This document shows, one piece after another, positions 58,993 to 64,000 of a stretch of 64,000 nucleotides of DNA. The stretch spans positions 379,639 through 443,638 of the forward strand of contig CAZWBA010000002.1 of the NCBI GenBank assembly GCA_964631955.1. Direction: 5' to 3'. Position 1 is the stretch's first letter, and the number at the start of each line of letters is the position of its first letter. Source of the stretch: CAMLJR01 sp964631955 (GTDB taxonomy: Bacteria > Pseudomonadota > Gammaproteobacteria > Pseudomonadales > CAMLJR01). A program made the position numbers and the translations under genes. Below the pieces are notes generated by a model that was not told where the DNA came from, searched no databases, and saw only the letters and a list, made by a program, of their open reading frames with translations.

Positions 58993-59307
58993 GTGGATAT
59001 TGTCGAAATTCGGAGCATCGTAATCAAAGAAGCGAAGCTTTCGCTCGATGCATTACAAATCTCGGATTCCATGGATCTGGACGATGCCGGCATGACCTCG
59101 CTCGCCCGCATGAATGTCATTCTTGCGCTGGAGGACCATTTTCAGATCACCTTCCCCGACGAGATGATGACCCGCGATAATTTCGCCAGCATCGCCGCGG
59201 TATCGAAAACAGTGGCTGAGGTTTTATCTAAACCTCACGAACGGGTTGGTGCCTATATCCGGCCGGCCGGAATCGATGGCGTTTCGACGCTATCCGCAAA
59301 TGTCTGA
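58993..59307 (+). CDS. acyl carrier protein paralogue 2
   Basis: This 104-residue protein is about three-quarters identical to the paralogue at 58431 across residues 5-80. The core AGMTSLARMNVILALED and TFPDEMMTRDNFASIAAVSK differ only slightly, while the C-terminus after VLSK diverges. The start is a GTG at 58993 with GGGAGAG upstream. Both proteins should carry a phosphopantetheine arm attached by a transferase such as that encoded at 33475. The pathway they serve is unknown. Confidence 0.85.
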   Translation: MDIVEIRSIVIKEAKLSLDALQISDSMDLDDAGMTSLARMNVILALEDHFQITFPDEMMTRDNFASIAAVSKTVAEVLSKPHERVGAYIRPAGIDGVSTLSANV

Positions 59308-59333
59308 AAAACGCTGTAATCCATATACACGAT

Positions 59334-59364
59334 CAAAGAAAAATCAGGGCATTTTTCAATGCCC
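59334..59364 (-). terminator. intrinsic terminator after glmS
   Basis: On the minus strand GGGCATT-gaaa-AATGCCC is followed by TGATTTTTCTTTG. It lies 24 bases past the glmS stop and should end the transcript from the glmU-glmS direction. Confidence 0.8.
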
Positions 59365-59388
59365 ATCGCCCACTGAACTCCCCGGTAT

Positions 59389-61221
59389 TTATTCGACCGT
59401 AACGGATTTGGCAAGGTTACGTGGCTGATCCACGTCGGTGCCTTTCAATACCGCAACGTGGTACGACAACAGCTGCAGTGGAATCGTGTAAATCATTGGC
59501 GCGATGACATCGGCCGCGTGCGGGACATTGATGACATGCACACCCGCTTCGTTTTCGAAGCCGGCCGCTTTGTCGGCAAAGACAAATAATTCACCACCGC
59601 GCGCCTGTACCTCCTGCAAATTCGACTTCAGTTTTTCGAGCAGCTCGTCGTTCGGTGCAACGGTAATGACGGGCATATCACTGTCGACGAGTGCGAGCGG
59701 GCCATGCTTGAGCTCGCCCGCTGCATACGATTCGGCGTGAATGTACGAAATCTCCTTGATCTTGAGCGCACCCTCCATCGCGACCGGCCACATGATGCCG
59801 CGCCCCAGGAACAGCGCGTGATGCTTTTCGACGAACTGTTCTGCCAGCACTTCGATTTCATTATTCAGCGCGAGCGCTTCTTCCAGAATGCGCGGCAGTT
59901 GATGCAATGCGTGTACGATAGTTTCTTCGTCTTTCGCGCTCAATTTATTGCGGCGACCCAACGCGACGGTAAGCAGCAACAGAGCAACGAGTTGTGTGGT
60001 GAATGCTTTTGTCGAAGCAACACCGATTTCACGTCCTGCCTGCGTCATCAAGACCAGATCGGATTCGCGCACGAGCGACGATTGCGCAACGTTGCAAATC
60101 GCGAGGGTCGACGCGAAACCCGATTCTTTGGCGAGACGCAATGCGGCGAGTGTGTCGGCGGTTTCGCCCGATTGCGAAATACTGACGAATAATGTGTTGG
60201 GGCTGACGACAAATTTGCGATAGCGGAATTCACTCGCGATTTCGACCTGACACGGAATACCCGCCAGACTTTCCAACCAATATTTTGCAACGAGACCCGA
60301 GTGATAGCTCGTGCCGCACGCGACGATGCGTACGACCTTCACATTGTCGAGAATCGCTTTCGCTTCAGCGCCGAATGCCTCTTCTAAAATCGCATGCGCA
60401 CCGATACGGCCTTGCAGGGTGCTGTTGACGACTTTCGGCTGCTCGAAAATTTCCTTCAGCATGTAGTGGCGAAATTTGCCTTTGTCTGCGACATCGATGG
60501 CGTCGTTGATTTCTTCGACGTTGCGTTTCTGTTCATTGCCGTCCTTATCCCAGATGCGGTAAGTATCGGGCGTAATTTCTGCGATATCACCTTCTTCGAG
60601 GTAAATAAAGCGGTCGGTAACCTGGCGCAATGCGAGTTGATCGGATGCCAGAAAATTTTCGCCGAGGCCGAGACCGAGCACGAGAGGGCTACCGCTGCGC
60701 GCGCAGACAACGCGCTCGGGTTCATCGACGCTAATCACGGCGACACCATAGGCACCGTGCAATTGTTTAACAATCGCTTTCAATGCATCGATAAGTTTTT
60801 TGCCGGTTTTCATTTCATGATGCAATAAATGCACAATGACTTCGGTATCGGTCTGCGATTTGAATTCATAACCCAGACTCTTGAGATGCGTGCGCAACTC
60901 TGCGTGATTTTCGATAATGCCGTTATGCACGAGCGCGAGTTTGTCCCCGGACATGTGCGGATGTGCGTTTGCTTCGGTGGGCTTGCCGTGAGTGGCCCAG
61001 CGCGTGTGCGAAATGCCTGTGTGACCGCGCAATGGTTCCTGCGTTTGCGCGTCACCGAGAACTCCGACTTTGCCGACGCGACGATAACGACCGATTCGTT
61101 TATCGTTATCGATAATCGCAACGCCCGCCGAATCGTAGCCGCGATATTCGAGACGCCGCAGGCCTTCGATCAAAATGGGGGCGACTTCGCGTCGCGCTGC
61201 TGCTCCGACAATTCCACACAT
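59389..61221 (-). CDS. glmS: glucosamine-6-phosphate synthase
   Basis: GlmS makes glucosamine-6-phosphate from fructose-6-phosphate and glutamine, the entry to cell wall amino sugars. The product has 610 residues. Cys2 is the glutaminase nucleophile (MCGIVGAA), with RRLEYRGYDSAG and GHTRWATHG-like GISHTRWATHG. Two SIS sugar-isomerase domains follow (CGTSYHSGLVAKYW, SISQSGETADTLAAL and the conserved C-terminal NLAKSVTVE). It lies 36 bases past glmU and is probably co-transcribed. Confidence 0.97.
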   Translation of the reverse strand: MCGIVGAAARREVAPILIEGLRRLEYRGYDSAGVAIIDNDKRIGRYRRVGKVGVLGDAQTQEPLRGHTGISHTRWATHGKPTEANAHPHMSGDKLALVHNGIIENHAELRTHLKSLGYEFKSQTDTEVIVHLLHHEMKTGKKLIDALKAIVKQLHGAYGVAVISVDEPERVVCARSGSPLVLGLGLGENFLASDQLALRQVTDRFIYLEEGDIAEITPDTYRIWDKDGNEQKRNVEEINDAIDVADKGKFRHYMLKEIFEQPKVVNSTLQGRIGAHAILEEAFGAEAKAILDNVKVVRIVACGTSYHSGLVAKYWLESLAGIPCQVEIASEFRYRKFVVSPNTLFVSISQSGETADTLAALRLAKESGFASTLAICNVAQSSLVRESDLVLMTQAGREIGVASTKAFTTQLVALLLLTVALGRRNKLSAKDEETIVHALHQLPRILEEALALNNEIEVLAEQFVEKHHALFLGRGIMWPVAMEGALKIKEISYIHAESYAAGELKHGPLALVDSDMPVITVAPNDELLEKLKSNLQEVQARGGELFVFADKAAGFENEAGVHVINVPHAADVIAPMIYTIPLQLLSYHVAVLKGTDVDQPRNLAKSVTVE

Positions 61222-61257
61222 AATACTGATCCTTTAAATCTGAAATTTTACGAAGAA

Positions 61258-62619
61258 TTATTTTTTAGTTGGGCGCTGCCACCCTTCGATATTCTTTTGA
61301 CGACCGCGTGCAACCGCGAGTTGCTCATCGGGCACATTTTCAGTCACGACCGATCCCGCACCGACCGTCGCATTTTTGCCGATCGATACCGGCGCGACGA
61401 GTGAGCTGTTCGAACCGATAAATGCGCCGTCGCCGATTTGCGTTTTGAATTTATTCACGCCGTCGTAATTGCAGGTGATCGTGCCTGCGCCGACATTGGC
61501 ATCGACGCCGATCGTGCAGTCGCCGACATAGGTCAGGTGATTTACTTTGCTACCTTCGCCGATATAGGTTTTTTTCGTTTCGACGAAATTACCCACTTTC
61601 GCTTTCGCGGCTAGTTCGGTACCTGGACGCAAGCGTGCGAATGGACCGATATGCGCTTTTACGCCGACAACGCTTTCGTCGATCAACGAGTGCGACTCGA
61701 TATCGACATCGCTGGCAATTGTCGCATTGCGAATCACGCAGTGGGGGCCGATACGCACGTTATCGCCGAGCGTGACATTGCCTTCGAATACGCAGTTGAT
61801 ATCGATGAATATATCGCGTCCGGTTTTGAGCGTGCCGCGTACATCGATACGCGCGGGATCGGCCAAGGTCACACCATCGGTCATCAATTGTTCGGCGATG
61901 GATTTTTGATGATGGCGTTCGAGTTCGGCGAGTTGCAGACGATTATTCACGCCCTGCACTTCCTGTGATGATTGCGGTTGTTGCGAAACCACGGCAATAC
62001 CTTGTTGAACCGCAAGGCCGATAATATCCGTCAAATAATATTCACCCTGCGCATTATTTGCGGAGAGTTGCGGCAGCCATTGCTTCATCAATTTTGCGGG
62101 CACCGCGAGAATGCCGGTGTTGCCTTCGCGAATATTGCGTTGTTCTTCGGTCGCATCTTTCTGTTCGACGATGGCGACGATGCGATTTTGTGCATCGCGA
62201 AGAATGCGTCCATAGCCGGTGGGATCGTCGAGAGTGACCGTGAGCAGCGCGATTTGTTTATCGTTTACTTCGGCCAATAATTTCTGCAGCGTCTGCGTTT
62301 TAACGAGCGGTACATCGCCGTATAAAACCAGCACGACACTGTCATCGCTCACTGCGGGCATCGCCTGCGCAACGGCGTGGCCGGTGCCTAGTTGTTTTTC
62401 CTGCAGCGCCCAGCGTATTGGTAAATGTTGTAAATGCTGCTGCACTTTTTCCGCGCCGTGACCGATGACGGTGTGAATCGCGGCGGCATTCAATGCACTG
62501 GCGGTATCGATCACATGATGAACCATTGCCTTCCCTGCCAGAGGATGTAATACCTTGGGTAGCGCCGAACGCATACGTGTGCCCTGGCCGGCGGCAAGAA
62601 TAATGACTTCGAGTTTCAC
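61258..62619 (-). CDS. glmU: bifunctional GlmU
   Basis: GlmU acetylates glucosamine-1-phosphate and joins it to UTP to form UDP-GlcNAc for peptidoglycan and LPS. The product has 453 residues. The N-terminal uridyltransferase domain has LAAGQGTRMRSALPKVLHPL and VLYGDVPL. The C-terminal left-handed beta-helix acetyltransferase domain starts near residue 255 and has GNFVETKKTYIGEGSKVNHL and VGAGTITCNYDG. It is upstream of glmS and downstream of the atp operon, the common order in gammaproteobacteria. Confidence 0.97.
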   Translation of the reverse strand: MKLEVIILAAGQGTRMRSALPKVLHPLAGKAMVHHVIDTASALNAAAIHTVIGHGAEKVQQHLQHLPIRWALQEKQLGTGHAVAQAMPAVSDDSVVLVLYGDVPLVKTQTLQKLLAEVNDKQIALLTVTLDDPTGYGRILRDAQNRIVAIVEQKDATEEQRNIREGNTGILAVPAKLMKQWLPQLSANNAQGEYYLTDIIGLAVQQGIAVVSQQPQSSQEVQGVNNRLQLAELERHHQKSIAEQLMTDGVTLADPARIDVRGTLKTGRDIFIDINCVFEGNVTLGDNVRIGPHCVIRNATIASDVDIESHSLIDESVVGVKAHIGPFARLRPGTELAAKAKVGNFVETKKTYIGEGSKVNHLTYVGDCTIGVDANVGAGTITCNYDGVNKFKTQIGDGAFIGSNSSLVAPVSIGKNATVGAGSVVTENVPDEQLAVARGRQKNIEGWQRPTKK

Positions 62620-62728
62620 GGCTCTGTCCCTTGATTGACGGTTTTTTATTATAGAGGCGCATTGTGAAAAACGCCTGAAACTATAACTTTCAAAAAAACT
62701 ACGACCGGCCTAACCGGCTGATTGTTCA

Positions 62729-62767
62729 AAACAAAAAAGGGGCAGCTTTACGCCGCCCCTTTTTTAT
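62729..62767 (-). terminator. intrinsic terminator after the atp operon
   Basis: On the minus strand GGGGCGGC-gtaaa-GCTGCCCC is flanked by an A-run and followed by TTTTTTGTTTT. It lies just after atpC and ends the ATP synthase transcript. The symmetric A and T runs mean it could also work in the other direction. Confidence 0.88.
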
Positions 62768-62796
62768 TTACTGCATCATCTACTGCGTCGAGCGAT

Positions 62797-63225
62797 TTAG
62801 CTCTTACCCATTTTTTTGCGGATCTGCTGAATCGTGCGCAATTGCGCGGCTGCGGCTGCGAGTTCGGCAGCAGCGCGGCCATAATCGATTTCTGCCTGCT
62901 TGTCCGACAGCGAATGCACGGCCGTTTTCTGCGCTTCGAGCGCAGCCGCCTCGTCGAGATCGGACGCGCGCACGGCGGTATCGGCCAGAATCGTTACCAC
63001 GCCGGGCTGTACTTCCAGGAAGCCGCCCGATACGTAGAAGATCTGCTCTTCGCCACCCTGCACTTTGACGCGCACCGGACCGGGCTCAAGCGCGGTCAGC
63101 AGAGGTGCGTGACCGTATTCGATGCCGAGATCACCCAGCGTGCCGTGCGCAACAACCATCTCGGCCAAGCCCGAGAAGATCGCTGCTTCCGCACTGACGA
63201 TATCGCAATGAAGCGTCATGGCCAT
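62797..63225 (-). CDS. atpC: ATP synthase epsilon subunit
   Basis: This subunit of the F1 rotor links the gamma shaft to the c-ring and restrains ATP hydrolysis. The product has 142 residues. The N-terminal beta-sandwich (TLHCDIVSAEAAIFSGLAEM with GDLGIEYGHAPLLTAL) is followed by GGFLEVQPGVVTILADTA and the C-terminal helical pair rich in alanine and glutamine. It is the last gene of the atp operon, 51 bases after atpD. Confidence 0.96.
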   Translation of the reverse strand: MAMTLHCDIVSAEAAIFSGLAEMVVAHGTLGDLGIEYGHAPLLTALEPGPVRVKVQGGEEQIFYVSGGFLEVQPGVVTILADTAVRASDLDEAAALEAQKTAVHSLSDKQAEIDYGRAAAELAAAAAQLRTIQQIRKKMGKS

Positions 63226-63276
63226 GTTCTCTTTACCCTCGCTCTAAGTTATCAGCCTGCAGTTATCGGCGCTGAC

Positions 63277-64000
63277 TTAGAGAGTCTTCGCTTTTTCGAT
63301 CGCTTCGTCGATGGAGCCGACCATGTAGAACGCCTGTTCGGGCAGGTGATCGTATTCGCCGGAAAGAATGCCTTTGAAACCACGAATGGTTTCCTTGAGC
63401 GGCACATATTTGCCCGGCGAGCCGGTGAATACTTCGGCGACGTGGAAGGGCTGCGACAGGAAGCGTTCGATTTTACGCGCGCGGAATACCACCTGTTTGT
63501 CGTCTTCCGAGAGCTCGTCCATACCGAGAATCGCGATGATGTCTTTGAGTTCTTTGTAGCGTTGCAGTACGCCCTGCACACCGCGCGCAACTTCGTAGTG
63601 TTCGCTGCCGATGATGAGCGGATCGAGCTGGCGCGAGGTCGAATCGAGCGGATCAACCGCTGGATAAATACCTTTTGCAGCGATATCACGGCTCAGTACG
63701 ACGGTCGAATCCAAGTGGGCGAAGGTCGTTGCTGGCGACGGGTCGGTCAAGTCATCGGCGGGAACGTAAACGGCCTGTACCGAGGTGATCGAGCCAGTCT
63801 TGGTAGAAGTAATACGCTCTTGCAGTACGCCCATCTCTTCGGCGAGCGTCGGCTGATAACCTACCGCCGACGGCATACGGCCGAGCAAAGCAGATACTTC
63901 AGTACCGGCCAGTGTGTAACGGTAAATGTTGTCAACAAAGAACAGAACGTCACGGCCTTCGTCACGGAATTTTTCAGCCATGGTCAAACCGGTCAGTGCC
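63277..64000 (-). CDS. atpD: ATP synthase beta subunit, 5' end missing
   Basis: The beta subunit carries the catalytic nucleotide sites of F1. The C-terminal 240 residues are visible; the Walker A region lies beyond the window. DVLFFVDNIYRYTLAG with the Walker B aspartate, ERITSTKTGSITSVQAVYVPADD, and LDSTVVLSRDIAAKGIYPAVDPLDSTSR (shown here in separate parts) identify it. The frame is open to the window edge. It lies upstream of atpC in the normal order. Identification is firm. Confidence 0.96.
   Translation of the reverse strand, partial: ALTGLTMAEKFRDEGRDVLFFVDNIYRYTLAGTEVSALLGRMPSAVGYQPTLAEEMGVLQERITSTKTGSITSVQAVYVPADDLTDPSPATTFAHLDSTVVLSRDIAAKGIYPAVDPLDSTSRQLDPLIIGSEHYEVARGVQGVLQRYKELKDIIAILGMDELSEDDKQVVFRARKIERFLSQPFHVAEVFTGSPGKYVPLKETIRGFKGILSGEYDHLPEQAFYMVGSIDEAIEKAKTL

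Noticed and set aside
58764..59180. 138-codon open frame across the second acyl carrier protein gene
   Set aside because: It covers the same bases as the real gene in another frame, with Cys/His/Arg-rich composition and no domain.
1..64000. tRNA, rRNA and CRISPR arrays
   Set aside because: No cloverleaf, rRNA segment or regularly spaced repeat-spacer pattern was recognised. A tRNAscan or Infernal run would be needed to exclude small RNAs.

Overview
The window is 64 kb of bacterial chromosome, probably from a gammaproteobacterium related to the Pseudomonadales. The evidence is gene order. ahcY-metF-rsmE, pilGHIJK-chpABC divergent from gshB, tonB-yqgE-ruvX, pilU-pilT divergent from yggS-proC-yggT-metX-metW-DUF4426-rdgB, fimS-algR-hemC-hemD-hemX-hemY and glmS-glmU-atpC-atpD all match, as remembered, the arrangement in Pseudomonas. 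No rRNA, tRNA or CRISPR array was recognised. Both ends cut genes: ahcY on the left and atpD on the right.

Layout. 1-3.4 kb: methyl cycle genes (ahcY, metF), rsmE and a glutathione S-transferase. 3.5-16.4 kb (minus strand): a complete Pil-Chp chemosensory operon (PilG, PilH, PilI, PilJ, PilK, the 2208-residue hybrid kinase ChpA, ChpB, ChpC) that should control twitching motility. 16.8-19.7 kb (plus): gshB, a TonB-like protein, yqgE and ruvX. 19.7-22.6 kb: an accessory island on the minus strand with a RelBE-type toxin-antitoxin pair, a small lipoprotein, a three-helix membrane protein and a secreted protein. These genes are separated by two clear integron attC sites and several remnants. No integrase is present, so this is a cassette cluster of the CALIN type. 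22.6-24.9 kb: the pilus retraction ATPases PilU and PilT, which serve the same pili that Pil-Chp controls.

25-34.2 kb (plus): yggS, a bile-acid-symporter-like carrier, proC, yggT, metX, metW, a DUF4426 protein, rdgB, then an overlapping trio of a ferredoxin-domain protein, an AsmA/DUF748-like membrane-anchored protein and a phosphopantetheinyl transferase. 34.3-40.7 kb (minus): hemY-hemX-hemD-hemC and the AlgR/FimS two-component pair. 40.9-49.2 kb: ada, several uncharacterised envelope proteins, a csrA homologue, a KorA/TrfB-like protein, sodC, a Na+/Ca2+ exchanger, and dinB with a small membrane protein behind two LexA boxes. 49.4-59.3 kb: ahpC-ahpF, a formylglycine-enzyme-like secreted protein, an orphan ParA, a YchJ-like protein, a large GGDEF-EAL protein, a broken DUF1428 gene, a DUF481 outer membrane protein and two tandem acyl carrier protein paralogues. 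59.4-64 kb (minus): glmS, glmU, atpC and atpD.

Most of the window is ordinary core chromosome. The unusual parts are the integrase-less cassette cluster, the duplicated orphan acyl carrier proteins, the plasmid-type KorA homologue, the double SOS box at dinB, and several families of palindromic intergenic repeats. No wholly new system can be demonstrated from sequence alone.
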